The notes: generated by a model from the letters alone, not told the origin. A stretch of DNA of 44,169 bases from Clostridia bacterium (GCA_017431035.1 JAFRLW010000031.1:1-44169); one strand, 5' to 3'. Positions 7,907-16,739 are shown, counted from the first letter of the stretch. A program made the numbers and translations.

Positions 7907-7942
7907 CTGAAAAAAGCCGTGTTTTTAACACGGCTTTTTTAT
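7907..7942 (+). terminator. Operon terminator
   Basis: AAAAAGCCGTGTT-TTT-AACACGGCTTTTTT, symmetrical, so it can also serve the convergent Veg-like gene. Confidence 0.85.
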
Positions 7943-8178
7943 TATTCTTCATTTAGTTCGGTTATTTTAACTTTGTCGGTAAAAAAATCAGTATACTGTA
8001 AAGTGTAGCGTTTACTATCTACCTCTATTTGAAAAATATTCGGATAAACCCCTACAACCCTTGCCTTAGCGGATTCGACGTGAACACGAGGTTTTGACAT
8101 ATCGACCGAAATATGTATTACGGTTTTTTCGTTAAAAAAGGTTTTAATTTTATTCTTTATGTTTTCAAGTGTAGTCAT
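7942..8178 (-). CDS. Veg-like protein
   Basis: 78 residues, matching Veg of Bacillus (about 86 aa) in its layout: an N-terminal helix (LENIKNKIKTFF), then a small beta barrel with VVGVYPNIFQIEV and a closing VKITEL. Veg is a highly expressed small protein linked to biofilm and matrix gene induction in B. subtilis; its role in Clostridia is unknown. I chose ATG 8178 because AGAAGGAGAGG sits directly upstream; an in-frame ATG at 8241 has no site. Confidence 0.8.
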   Translation of the reverse strand: MTTLENIKNKIKTFFNEKTVIHISVDMSKPRVHVESAKARVVGVYPNIFQIEVDSKRYTLQYTDFFTDKVKITELNEE

Positions 8179-8308
8179 TTTCCCTCTCCTTCTGTTATTG
8201 ACAGAGAGATGATTACGCAAGATTTTTTTCGCCGAATACACTCTCGTGATAGCATTTGCTATGTGTATATTATATCATATTATTTTTTTTGATGTAATAT
8301 TTTTTTGA

Positions 8309-8339
8309 AAAAACCGCCCAAAAGGGCGGTTTTTATTTT
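8309..8339 (-). terminator. Terminator of the dockerin protein gene
   Basis: AAAAACCGCCC-AAAA-GGGCGGTTTTT, at the end of the leftward 8339-10987 gene. Confidence 0.85.
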
Positions 8340-10987
8340 TAATGAAGTGGGTAGCTATCGTTAAAGTAATAGTAGAACAAAAGGTAGATTGCATCCTGGT
8401 CGGTAAACGAGCCGTCACCGTTGAAGTCGCAAGGCTGATTTACAGGATAATTTTCACCGAAGTAATAATGGAACAAGGTGTAAATTGCATCCTGATCGGT
8501 GATAGTTCCGTCGTTATTCACATCGCCTTTAATATAATCATTTGAGAGTTCAACGTTTTCTATAACGTCAGAGTCGGTCACCGATATTATTTTTGAAACG
8601 GTAGTATAACCGCTTTTAGTGACCTTTAGTATATAATTGCCCGCTGATACCGAGTCAAAGGAATATTTGGCGTTTGTGCCATAGGTTGTGGTTTCATAAG
8701 ACGGCGACACCTCACCGGTTTTATATAGCCCTACCGTTATAGGAGAGGTCGGATTTTTGGTGGAAACCACCGAGCCTGACACCTTGTAACTATTTGCGCT
8801 GCCGCAAACAAAGGTATAGGTTATACGCTGTTGGTAAATATAATCATATGAGTTGTTTCTGAGATTAGCCTCTTCGCCGTTTACGGTAGCCGTTGCCAAT
8901 ATACTATTATTTTTATCGTGATAAAACTCATATCCGTCATCGGCGTCTATGTATATTACCGCCGTATATCTATGACCTTCAACAAAAGTATCTGTTTCGT
9001 ACATATACTCGGGGTCACCCGGCTCGGCGCCGTACCACTGCACGCCGTTTCTACCGTAATAAGCATATGTTACCGGGTTATTCCAGTACTGCTCTGTTTT
9101 ACCTTCCCAAGTAGTTTTAATATGATAACCGCTTCCGGCATTTACGGCGGTATAGTGAGGTTTTTCACCTGCAACAGGCGGCGCTATTTTTACGGCAACT
9201 TCTTCAATTACCGAGTCGTTACATACTCCCATATCTACCGTCGCCCTGAAAGTATCCCACGGTCCTTTTCCGCTTTGATAATTAGGCAAATAAGATGCTT
9301 TCATATCACGGTTGCCGTTTATTACGTTTTCGGCTGTTTTTCCGTCAATATCAAGAAAACTGCCTTTTTTACCCGCCGGAAGATAGTAATTGGTACTTGA
9401 AGAAACTTCCACGTCAAATATAAGGGTATAGTGGTGGTTGGCTATAAACTTATCGCTTGAAGACAATGCTTTGTGATCGGTATCGTCATACCAATATGTG
9501 TTTTTAGCGCCGTATTTTGAGGAGCCGGTGGAAATAACTTTAGTACTGTTTACCTCTCCCTCTTTAGGTGTTTGAGCACTGAAAGAAATATCGGTTATCA
9601 TCTCTTTACAAGCGGGAAAGTCTATATACATATACGCTTGCTTTTCAGGGGTGTTATCGGGTGAAAACGCCTCAGTGGAAATAACCTCATTACCGATTTC
9701 AGGTATATAGGTTATCCATAGACTCGGATTTGTTTTGCCGTCTACGGTTTCGGTTTCAAAGTGAAAACCGTTGGTTGTTTTTACGGTCAATATCAAAGTG
9801 TATTTTTCACCTTTTTTGAAAGGCGTATCTTTCGGTACGGGATAATAGGTATCTGAATACACCCAACATACGTCATTATAAAACGCCCAGCCATTAGACT
9901 TTTCTATTTCAACAAAAGAACCGGCTGAGTTATTTGCAGTAACCTTCATACGAGGATAGTTTTCAGGTGTTGCTCCGGCAATAGGTCCTGCAATTCCGTA
10001 AACCTGAACCGAAGAATAGTCATAGGGCGCCGCTTTTATATTCTCAAAGGTGTATTCAAGATATGCCTCACTTGTCGTGCTTTGAGCATTAAAAGATGCA
10101 CCTTTGCCGTTTATAAAACCTAAAACTCGTATTAGTTGTTGATTATAATCAGGTCTTACACATATCGATACAAAGTAGGTATGCCCTGTTATAAACTTAT
10201 CCCCTACCTTTAGGACAGTACCGGTTGTTTCGTCACGCCAAACAACGCCGTTTACTCGGTAACCACTTGTAAATGTAGTTGCAACGTGATAACCGCCTTG
10301 GTAGCGTTTGCCGTCCTCATCTCCGCTTTTGGCGTCAAAAGAAACAGTGCGTCCGCCATAGGGGGCATCTATGCTTGTTTCAATAACATAAATATCATCT
10401 TTTGAATAGGGCAAAGTCTCACCAAACTCATAGGAAACTATAAGGAACATACCTATAGATTCGTCAAGATACGGTGAAACGGTCGCCTCGTTTCCGTTTA
10501 CGGTAGCCACAACGGCGGAAGACCAGTTATCGCCGTCGCCATAGCTTTTAAACCAGTTGCTTTCTTTTGTAACAATATCGGTAATGCGGACAACTATATC
10601 AACCCTATACCTATGCAAAAGGATATACTCTCCTGCTTTGTTGGCATATTTACTGTTTGTTGTAAAGCATTTATCGGTCATATCATACCAAGCCACGCCG
10701 TTTTTGAACTGGGTGGCATAAGGGGAACCGCTTGTGAAAATCTCATAACCGCTTGATTCTTCGGAAATAGAGGCGGAATATGAAATCTTTGACCAGTTAT
10801 GATTGTTGATATATCCTATTGCCGGAGTATCAACCGTAAGGTCTACCCGCTCTATTCTTCCCGCAAAATGATCCTCGGCGCTGACTGTCATCTTCGGAGT
10901 AAGTTCTAAAGTGAGCACCGCACAAATCACAAAAGCGAGCACTAAAGATAACGCTCCCAAAAACTTTTGTCCAATTATTTTTCTCAT
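8339..10987 (-). CDS. Secreted five-repeat protein with C-terminal dockerin
   Basis: 882 residues. A Sec signal peptide covers residues 1 to about 37 (cleavage near VSAED). About five tandem modules of 130-150 residues follow, each with a pattern like G-x2-W-Y/R-D, a D-K-F-x2-G-H-x-Y segment and a closing YTF, starting near 40, 200, 330, 465 and 610. Near 750-815 is a carboxypeptidase-regulatory/CnaB-like beta domain (KVSGSVVS...AGNYILKVTKSGY), then a type I dockerin from about 821 with two calcium loops, DVNNDGTITDQD and DFNGDGSFTDQD. Dockerins bind cohesins to build extracellular complexes; no cohesin is visible here. I do not recognise the module family, so ligand or enzyme function is unknown. 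Confidence 0.85.
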   Translation of the reverse strand: MRKIIGQKFLGALSLVLAFVICAVLTLELTPKMTVSAEDHFAGRIERVDLTVDTPAIGYINNHNWSKISYSASISEESSGYEIFTSGSPYATQFKNGVAWYDMTDKCFTTNSKYANKAGEYILLHRYRVDIVVRITDIVTKESNWFKSYGDGDNWSSAVVATVNGNEATVSPYLDESIGMFLIVSYEFGETLPYSKDDIYVIETSIDAPYGGRTVSFDAKSGDEDGKRYQGGYHVATTFTSGYRVNGVVWRDETTGTVLKVGDKFITGHTYFVSICVRPDYNQQLIRVLGFINGKGASFNAQSTTSEAYLEYTFENIKAAPYDYSSVQVYGIAGPIAGATPENYPRMKVTANNSAGSFVEIEKSNGWAFYNDVCWVYSDTYYPVPKDTPFKKGEKYTLILTVKTTNGFHFETETVDGKTNPSLWITYIPEIGNEVISTEAFSPDNTPEKQAYMYIDFPACKEMITDISFSAQTPKEGEVNSTKVISTGSSKYGAKNTYWYDDTDHKALSSSDKFIANHHYTLIFDVEVSSSTNYYLPAGKKGSFLDIDGKTAENVINGNRDMKASYLPNYQSGKGPWDTFRATVDMGVCNDSVIEEVAVKIAPPVAGEKPHYTAVNAGSGYHIKTTWEGKTEQYWNNPVTYAYYGRNGVQWYGAEPGDPEYMYETDTFVEGHRYTAVIYIDADDGYEFYHDKNNSILATATVNGEEANLRNNSYDYIYQQRITYTFVCGSANSYKVSGSVVSTKNPTSPITVGLYKTGEVSPSYETTTYGTNAKYSFDSVSAGNYILKVTKSGYTTVSKIISVTDSDVIENVELSNDYIKGDVNNDGTITDQDAIYTLFHYYFGENYPVNQPCDFNGDGSFTDQDAIYLLFYYYFNDSYPLH

Positions 10988-10998
10988 TTTTTACCCCT

Positions 10999-12471
10999 TT
11001 AATCGTTTTTGATTATATAAGCAAAATCTATATATCCGTTGCCGGTATCCATATAAACACTTTCTATTACGTTTGTATATGCAATATCGGTGCTTTGAAA
11101 GGCAAACGGCAGTATATTATAGTCTTTAAGCAGATTGTTTTGTGCCGTATTTATATTGCCCGAAAGCCCGAGCTGATTTAGGTATTCCTCACTTGAGGTG
11201 CTGTATGCCGTCACGGGAAAGAGTGCAAAAGGCAGGGTCCTTTCCCCTATTTCTTTTTGCAAAGCGTCAAGAGAGGTACTATCCTGCATATTGATAAACG
11301 CCGAAAGATTTTGTTGCCAGTGACCAAGCACGGCGTTTACGGCATCTTTTACAGAAGGGTCATCGTAATAATAAAGTGTTGAGGGCGGGAACTTTTCATC
11401 AGGTGAAGATTTTATAAGTTCGTTTATTATTTGTTTTGCGCTTTCTATATCATACTGCGGCAAGGGCAATTCACCCTCGGTTTTTAACCCCAAAATGCCC
11501 GGATAAATTGAGTCGGCATATTCAAGTCCGTCAGAAAGTTTGTTTTTATATACGTCGGCGGAAAAGGCTTTTAAGAGGGCGGTTTTTGTGTTTTTATCAA
11601 AACAGTCACCTATAGTTAAAAACCAGCATTTATTTTCTGAAGAGATAGTTTTTATCCCCTCCTCTTTTGCCGACGCTATCTCGTTTGAGGGAATAAACGC
11701 CATATCGCTTTCGGTCCGTTTTAATCTGTCAACCTGTTTTTTATCGGAAACAAGAGAGAAAAACACGCCTGCGTTTTGCGCCTTAAACTCGCCTTTATAA
11801 TACTCGTTTTTATATAGCCTTATGGCGAACTTTTCTTTATTCCATTTGAAAATATCATAACTGCCGTTGCAAATAATTGAAGATGCGTCCTGACAGTATT
11901 TGCCCTCGGTCTTTTGAAAATATTTTTCACTACAGGGCATAGCCACGCTGCTTGAGAGGGTTTCAAGTATGTTTTTATCCTCTTTTTTAAGAGTTATAAC
12001 AACCTTGTCGCCTCTGGCTTTAACGCCAAAGTTTGCCGCAAGTTTACCCTCATACATCTCTTTTGCGCCGACTATCGAAAAAAGGCGTGAGGCAAAGGGT
12101 GCGCCGGTTGACTTAGTAAGCGCTCTTTTTATGCCAAAAACAAAGTCATCCGCCTTGACCTTTGATTTGTCACTCCAGCAAAGTCCCTCTCTTAAAGTGA
12201 AAGTATAGGTCAGTCCGTCTTTTTTATAACTCTTTGCGGCGCCGCAAACAATTTCGCCCTTGTGGTTTTTTCTCATAAGTCCCTCAAAAAGATTGCGTAC
12301 AAGTAATAGTTCGCTATCCTCTTTCACAATTTGAGGGTCCAGGTTTGACGGCTCGCTTTGTATTTCAAAATATATAATCGCTTTTTTGCTTTTTGCTTTG
12401 CATCCGATTGATGAAACCAGCATCAAAAAGCAAAAAACAACCAAAAAAACTCTTTTTATCGTCTTCATCAT
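10999..12471 (-). CDS. Lipoprotein peptide-binding protein (SBP family 5)
   Basis: 490 residues. A lipoprotein signal with lipobox VSSIGC (Cys24) leads into an oligopeptide/nickel-type solute-binding fold: SEPSNLDPQI, LVRNLFEGLMRK and YTFTLREGLCWSD are the family signature region. It should be tethered outside the membrane and deliver peptides to an ABC importer, yet no permease or ATPase gene is adjacent. It lies 12 bp upstream of the dockerin gene on the same strand, so the two may be cotranscribed. GGGGAT precedes the first ATG; the second ATG (12468) is equally possible. Confidence 0.88.
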   Translation of the reverse strand: MMKTIKRVFLVVFCFLMLVSSIGCKAKSKKAIIYFEIQSEPSNLDPQIVKEDSELLLVRNLFEGLMRKNHKGEIVCGAAKSYKKDGLTYTFTLREGLCWSDKSKVKADDFVFGIKRALTKSTGAPFASRLFSIVGAKEMYEGKLAANFGVKARGDKVVITLKKEDKNILETLSSSVAMPCSEKYFQKTEGKYCQDASSIICNGSYDIFKWNKEKFAIRLYKNEYYKGEFKAQNAGVFFSLVSDKKQVDRLKRTESDMAFIPSNEIASAKEEGIKTISSENKCWFLTIGDCFDKNTKTALLKAFSADVYKNKLSDGLEYADSIYPGILGLKTEGELPLPQYDIESAKQIINELIKSSPDEKFPPSTLYYYDDPSVKDAVNAVLGHWQQNLSAFINMQDSTSLDALQKEIGERTLPFALFPVTAYSTSSEEYLNQLGLSGNINTAQNNLLKDYNILPFAFQSTDIAYTNVIESVYMDTGNGYIDFAYIIKND

Positions 12472-12534
12472 TTATCCCCATTACTTTAGTAATTTTATTA
12501 TACATTATAAATAATCCTTTTTCAACCGTAATTG

Positions 12535-12604
12535 TGTAAAGAAAAAAACTTGACAAAGTTGTACTTTGCCTTTATAATATCATTTGTAAAGAAAAAAACT
12601 TTAC
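12535..12604 (+). promoter_or_regulatory. ylxM-ffh promoter flanked by repeated dyads
   Basis: TTGACA (12550-12555), 17-bp spacer, TATAAT (12573-12578). A 17-bp repeat beginning TGTAAAGAAAAAAACTT occurs at 12535-12551, over the -35, and again at 12585-12601, just past the expected start. The second copy is a dyad, GTAAAG-A7-CTTTAC. The layout is that of a repressor operator pair. Confidence 0.65.
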
Positions 12605-12625
12605 AACAAAAGTGAGGTGCGCTAT

Positions 12626-12922
12626 ATGGCTAAAGATTTGCATATCGGCGCTTTGCTTGATGTTTACGGACCGTTTTTGAGCGAAAAACAGCGTGTTATC
12701 GCCGAGCATTACTATTTTGATGATTTATCGCTCTCGGAGATAGCCGAAAACGAGAATATCAGCAGGCAGGCAGTGCGTGACCTTATTCGTCGTGTGGGCG
12801 AAACGCTGGTCGCCTATGAAAAAAAATGCGGATATTTTGATAAGTTCAGCGCACTTAAAACGCTGTGCGAAAACGAAAATGCAGATATCGACGAGATAAA
12901 AAGAATTATCTATTCTTTATAA
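12626..12922 (+). CDS. ylxM: YlxM/UPF0122 HTH protein
   Basis: 98 residues with a sigma-70 region 4-like helix-turn-helix (LSLSEIAENENISRQAVRDLIRR written in part: SLSEIAENENISRQAVRD). YlxM genes sit directly upstream of ffh across Firmicutes and are thought to influence the SRP pathway; in streptococci a YlxM stimulates SRP GTPase. The ATG at 12626 follows GTGAGGTG. The gene ends 17 bp before ffh, in one operon. Confidence 0.92.
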   Translation: MAKDLHIGALLDVYGPFLSEKQRVIAEHYYFDDLSLSEIAENENISRQAVRDLIRRVGETLVAYEKKCGYFDKFSALKTLCENENADIDEIKRIIYSL

Positions 12923-12939
12923 TTCCGGAGTGACTGATA

Positions 12940-14316
12940 ATGGCTTTTAATAATCTGACCGACAAATTATCGGCCGTCTTTAAGAAACTTAAAAACAGAG
13001 GAAAACTTTCCGAGGCAGACGTTAAAGAGGCTATGCGTGAAGTGCGCTTGGCTTTACTTGAAGCGGACGTAAACTATAAAGTTGCAAAAGATTTTACAAA
13101 CAGCGTTGCCGAAAAATGCATAGGTCAAAACGTTATGGAAAGCCTGACCGCTCCGCAAATGGTTATAAAAATCGTTCGTGAAGAACTGACCGCCCTTATG
13201 GGTAGTGAGCAGGCAAGACTAAAGGTCTCCCCTAAAATACCTACCGTTATTATGATGTGCGGTTTACAGGGTTCAGGTAAAACCACCCACTCGGCAAAAC
13301 TTGCAAAACACCTTAAACAAAAAGGCAGCAGACCTTTGCTCGTGGCTTGTGACATATATCGTCCTGCCGCAATTGAGCAGTTGAAGGTTGTCGGCAGTCA
13401 GGTTTCCGTTCCCGTGTTTGAAATGGGAACCGAAAAACCTGAAAAAATAGCCAAAGAGGCAGTAAAAATGGCACGTGACCACGGCTATGATTACGTGATA
13501 CTCGACACCGCAGGCCGACTCCATATAGATGAAGAACTGATGGCGGAGTTAAAACGCATAACCGAGGCGGTAGAGGTCACCGATATACTGCTTGTTGTCG
13601 ACGCTATGGTGGGTCAGGACGCCGTTAATATAGCCAAAGCGTTTAATGATATACTTGAAATAGACGGTGTTATTCTCACAAAACTTGACGGTGATACAAG
13701 AGGCGGTGCGGCGCTCTCACTTCGTGCCGTAACCGGCAAACCGATTATGTTTACCGGCGTTGGTGAAAAACTTGACCAACTTGATGAGTTCCACCCCGAC
13801 CGTATGGCAACGAGAATACTCGGTATGGGCGACGTTCTCTCCTTTATTGAAAAGGTTGAAACCGAACTTGACGAGAAAAAGGCGGAAGAAGCCGCAAAAA
13901 GACTTTCTGAAAATAAGTTTGATATGAACGATTTGCTTGACCAGTTCCGTCAAATAAAGAAAATGGGCAGTCTTAAAAGCCTTATTTCAATGATACCGGG
14001 TATGGATAAACAACTTCGTGACGTTGATATAGACGACAGACAAATGCTAAGGGTTGAGGCTATTATAACCTCAATGACCAAAAAAGAGCGTGAACATCCT
14101 GATATTATCAATGCTTCCTGCCGCCGCAGAATTGCCGCGGGCAGCGGAATGAAGGTTGAGGATGTAAACCGCCTGATGAAACAATACGAACAAATGAAAA
14201 AAATGTTCCGCCAGATGAATACAAAAGGCGGAAAGAAAAAACTTATGCGCTCGTTTGGCAATATGGGTAATATGGGCGGCATGGGCGGTATGGGACCCGG
14301 TGGTTTTGGTTTCTAA
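12940..14316 (+). CDS. ffh: Signal recognition particle protein Ffh
   Basis: 458-residue SRP GTPase that binds signal sequences and 4.5S/6S RNA and docks with FtsY at the membrane. N domain 1-95; G domain with G1 GLQGSGKTT at 108-116, DTAGRLH and [11 protein letters not shown]-terminal methionine-rich M domain (MKKMFRQMN) ending in a Gly/Met tail ([13 protein letters not shown]). GGAG precedes the ATG. Followed by rpsP 46 bp later. Confidence 0.98.
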   Translation: MAFNNLTDKLSAVFKKLKNRGKLSEADVKEAMREVRLALLEADVNYKVAKDFTNSVAEKCIGQNVMESLTAPQMVIKIVREELTALMGSEQARLKVSPKIPTVIMMCGLQGSGKTTHSAKLAKHLKQKGSRPLLVACDIYRPAAIEQLKVVGSQVSVPVFEMGTEKPEKIAKEAVKMARDHGYDYVILDTAGRLHIDEELMAELKRITEAVEVTDILLVVDAMVGQDAVNIAKAFNDILEIDGVILTKLDGDTRGGAALSLRAVTGKPIMFTGVGEKLDQLDEFHPDRMATRILGMGDVLSFIEKVETELDEKKAEEAAKRLSENKFDMNDLLDQFRQIKKMGSLKSLISMIPGMDKQLRDVDIDDRQMLRVEAIITSMTKKEREHPDIINASCRRRIAAGSGMKVEDVNRLMKQYEQMKKMFRQMNTKGGKKKLMRSFGNMGNMGGMGGMGPGGFGF

Positions 14317-14362
14317 AGTTGATAAAACTTTTCTAATAACTAATCTTTTGGAGGTGTATACC

Positions 14363-14605
14363 ATGGCAGTAAAGATCAGACTTCGCAGAATGGGTGCTAA
14401 AAAGGCTCCTTTCTATCGCATTGTCGTTGCTGACTCTCGCTATCCTCGTGACGGCCGTTTTATTGAGGAAATCGGATACTTTGATCCGACCAAAGACCCG
14501 GCTGTTGTTGAGATAAATGCCGAGAGCGCAAAAAAATGGATCGGAAACGGCGCTCAGCCCACCGATACCGTTAAAGCCCTTCTTAAAAAGAACGGCGTAA
14601 TCTAA
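14363..14605 (+). CDS. rpsP: 30S ribosomal protein S16
   Basis: 80 residues, full length for bS16: [19 protein letters not shown] then [19 protein letters not shown]. Binds 16S rRNA early in 30S assembly. TTTGGAGGTG precedes the ATG at 14363. Between ffh and khpA in the usual order. Confidence 0.98.
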   Translation: MAVKIRLRRMGAKKAPFYRIVVADSRYPRDGRFIEEIGYFDPTKDPAVVEINAESAKKWIGNGAQPTDTVKALLKKNGVI

Positions 14606-14620
14606 TAAGGAGAATATATA

Positions 14621-14854
14621 ATGAAAGAACTTCTTGTAGCGATAGCTTCAGGTCTTGTTGAAGATCCTTCGGCTGTCACAGTTGATGTTCACGAGCCCGA
14701 TGAAGAAGGCGTTATTGTTTATCACCTTCACGTTGCGGAAAACGATATGGGTCGTGTTATAGGCAAACAGGGTCGTATTGCTAAGGCTATACGTACTGTT
14801 ATGCGTGCTGCCGCAAATCGTAACAGCGAAAAAATCGCAGTTGAAATTGACTGA
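14621..14854 (+). CDS. khpA: KH-domain RNA-binding protein KhpA
   Basis: 77 residues, a single type II KH domain with the GxxG loop GKQGRIAKAIR. KhpA pairs with KhpB/EloR in Firmicutes and affects cell elongation and small RNA binding. Preceded by AAGGAGA, 15 bp after rpsP. Confidence 0.94.
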   Translation: MKELLVAIASGLVEDPSAVTVDVHEPDEEGVIVYHLHVAENDMGRVIGKQGRIAKAIRTVMRAAANRNSEKIAVEID

Positions 14855-14860
14855 TTTTTT

Positions 14861-14902
14861 AACAGCCTGCCTCGCCCTCACGGGCGGCAGGCTAAAACTT
14901 TT
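14861..14902 (+). terminator. Strong hairpin between khpA and rimM
   Basis: Stem AGCCTGCC(TC)GCCC-TCAC-GGGC(G)GCAGGCT with AAAACTTTTTT after it. It sits inside an operon, so it may be a partial terminator or processing site that lowers rimM-trmD relative to rpsP-khpA. Confidence 0.65.
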
Positions 14903-14917
14903 TTGGAAGAGTGTTTT

Positions 14918-15424
14918 ATGAAGAAAGAATACCTTAAAATAGGAAAAATTGTCGGAACACACGGTGTTCGTGGTATGGTAAAGATCGAGCCTTGGGCGGA
15001 CGAGCCTGCCTTTTTGAAACGTTTTTCTCACGCCTTTGTGGACGGTAAAGAGATAAAACTTTCCTCCCTTACGCCGCATAAAAACATAGTTCTTGCAAAA
15101 ATTGAGGGTGTTGAAACAATTGAGGCGGCAAAACTTTACAGAGGAAAAGAACTCGCCGTTAAGCGAAGCGAAATGCCCCTTGAAAACGGCAGATTTTTTA
15201 TAGAAGAAATACTCGGCGCCAAAGTAATTGATAAAAATACAAATAAAGAAATAGGCGTTTTAACCGATGTGTTAAAAACCGGCGCTAATGACGTTTGGCA
15301 GGTTACAAATAAAGGAAAAGACTATCTTTTTCCTGTTATAGATGATTTGGAAATTGACGTTGATATAGAAAACGATATTATAAAATTAGTACCTTTGAAA
15401 GGGATAATTGATGATGAAGATTGA
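14918..15424 (+). CDS. rimM: 16S rRNA processing protein RimM
   Basis: 168 residues: N-terminal beta barrel (LKIGKIVGTHGVRGMVKIEP), then a C-terminal PRC barrel (NDVWQV, YLFPVIDDLEIDVD). Binds S19 and helps mature the 30S head. ATG 14918 follows GGAAG. The 3' end overlaps trmD. Confidence 0.96.
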   Translation: MKKEYLKIGKIVGTHGVRGMVKIEPWADEPAFLKRFSHAFVDGKEIKLSSLTPHKNIVLAKIEGVETIEAAKLYRGKELAVKRSEMPLENGRFFIEEILGAKVIDKNTNKEIGVLTDVLKTGANDVWQVTNKGKDYLFPVIDDLEIDVDIENDIIKLVPLKGIIDDED

Positions 15425-16157
15425 TATTATGACCCTTTTCCCCGATATGTGTGAAACCGTACTAAATGAAAGCATTATAGGCAGGGCGAGAAAAAGCGGC
15501 GCCGTTAATATCGCCACCCATAATATCAGGGATTTTGCCGGGAATAAACACGGCAAAGTTGATGATACGCCCTATGGCGGCGGTATGGGTATGGTTATGT
15601 CCCCTTCCCCTATTTACGACTGCTATAACTCTCTTTTTGATAGAAAGACGGAGCCTAAGCCTCACCTTATTTATATGTCGCCAAAAGGCAAAACCCTCAC
15701 ACAAGAGAGGGTTAAAGAACTTTCAAAACTCGACCGTATCGTAATTCTTTGCGGTCACTATGAGGGCGTTGACGAGAGGGTTATAGAGGAAATAGTTGAT
15801 GAACAAATATCAGTCGGCGACTATGTGCTGACCGGCGGAGAACTCCCCGCTCTTGTGCTCAGCGACGCTGTTTGCAGGATGTTGCCTGGCGTTCTTTCCG
15901 ACCAAGAGTGTTTTACTGATGAAAGCCACTATAACGGTTTGCTTGAATACCCGCAGTATACAAAGCCGGCGGTTTGGAACGAAAAAGAAGTTCCGCCCGT
16001 TTTGCTTTCGGGTAATCATAAAGAAATAAACGCATATAGAAAAAAGATGTCCCTTGAAATAACAAAAAGTCTACGGCCGGATATGTATGAAAAATATATT
16101 TTAACCGATGAAGATAAAAAAATACTCGGTATAAAAGTTAATAAAAAGAAAAAATAG
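15414..16157 (+). CDS. trmD: tRNA (guanine-N1)-methyltransferase
   Basis: 247 residues, a SPOUT knotted methyltransferase making m1G37 in tRNAs with G36, including tRNA-Pro(GGG), which is encoded nearby. Motifs: KIDIMTLFPDM, DTPYGGGMGMVM, LCGHYEGVDERV, and the SAM-binding knot SVGDYVLTGGELPALVL. Adjacent ATGs at 15411 and 15414 are both possible; the gene overlaps rimM by about 11 bp. In most Firmicutes rplS follows; here it does not. Confidence 0.97.
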   Translation: MKIDIMTLFPDMCETVLNESIIGRARKSGAVNIATHNIRDFAGNKHGKVDDTPYGGGMGMVMSPSPIYDCYNSLFDRKTEPKPHLIYMSPKGKTLTQERVKELSKLDRIVILCGHYEGVDERVIEEIVDEQISVGDYVLTGGELPALVLSDAVCRMLPGVLSDQECFTDESHYNGLLEYPQYTKPAVWNEKEVPPVLLSGNHKEINAYRKKMSLEITKSLRPDMYEKYILTDEDKKILGIKVNKKKK

Positions 16158-16258
16158 AGTTTTTTAAGGTTTATCCCCCGTTTCTTATCATTTTTAACAA
16201 AATAATAGAGCGAAATACACAAAAAATTGGATAATTATTAGAACTTTTTAACAATATA

Positions 16259-16286
16259 TTGACTATTTCATTTGATGTAGTATAAT
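16259..16286 (+). promoter_or_regulatory. HPr promoter
   Basis: TTGACT (16259-16264), 16-bp spacer, TATAAT (16281-16286). Confidence 0.7.
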
Positions 16287-16316
16287 AATGATATATCATT
16301 TTAAGGAGAAAAAAAG

Positions 16317-16580
16317 ATGGTTGTAAAGGATATCGCTATTAAAAATACAGTAGGCTTGCATGCTCGCCCTGCTACATTTTTTATACAAAAAGCCAATGAG
16401 TTTTCCTCATTCATTTGGGTAGAAAAGGATGAGCGCAAGGTTAATGCAAAGAGTCTTCTCGGCGTTTTGTCACTTGGCATTGAGGGTGGCACCACCATTA
16501 AAATAATCGTTGACGGTCCCGATGAAAAAGAGGCTGTTGAGGCTCTCACAAAACTCGTTGAGTCCGGTTTCACCGATTGA
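16317..16580 (+). CDS. HPr-family phosphocarrier protein
   Basis: 87 residues. GLHARPA carries the PTS phospho-acceptor His15, and Ser46 (NAKSLLGVL) is the HPr-kinase site used for catabolite control in Firmicutes. Both residues are present, so it fits true HPr (PtsH) rather than Crh, which lacks His15. No ptsI adjacent. AAGGAG precedes the ATG, and it has its own promoter. Confidence 0.93.
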   Translation: MVVKDIAIKNTVGLHARPATFFIQKANEFSSFIWVEKDERKVNAKSLLGVLSLGIEGGTTIKIIVDGPDEKEAVEALTKLVESGFTD

Positions 16581-16601
16581 TAATTTCTTTCAAAAAACAA
16601 A

Positions 16602-16645
16602 TTGACAAAATCGCCTGACGGATGTATAATATATCGGTCAGGCGA
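16602..16645 (+). promoter_or_regulatory. tRNA-Pro promoter with a 9-bp dyad across the -10
   Basis: TTGACA (16602-16607), 17-bp spacer, TATAAT (16625-16630). A perfect 9-bp inverted repeat, TCGCCTGAC (16611-16619) and GTCAGGCGA (16637-16645), brackets the -10 element and start site. Confidence 0.75.
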
Positions 16646-16661
16646 TATTATGCCGATAAAT

Positions 16662-16737
16662 CCGGGTGTGGCGCAGCTGGTAGCGCGCTTGACTGGGGGT
16701 CAAGAGGCCGCAAGTTCAAGTCTTGTCACTCGGACCA
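16662..16737 (+). tRNA. tRNA-Pro (anticodon GGG), intact att-site copy
   Basis: 76 nt with encoded CCA. Acceptor CCGGGTG/CACTCGG, anticodon stem CTTGA/TCAAG with loop CTGGGGG (anticodon GGG), T-arm around AAGTTCAAGTCTT. Its last 45 bases, 16693-16737, from the first base of the anticodon loop to the CCA end, are repeated exactly at 43931-43975. Confidence 0.95.
16693..16737 (+). repeat. attL-side copy of the 45-bp direct repeat
   Basis: Identical to 43931-43975 and in the same orientation. Flanking bases differ on both sides (A versus G before, TCA versus AAT after). Confidence 0.85.
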
Positions 16738-16739
16738 TC

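Noticed and set aside
14216-14316. Gly-Met repeats at the end of Ffh as a frameshift sign
   Set aside because: Gly/Met-rich tails are normal for Ffh M domains.
13717-14364. Leftward ORFs opposite ffh and rpsP
   Set aside because: They lie fully inside conserved genes on the other strand and show only shadow composition.
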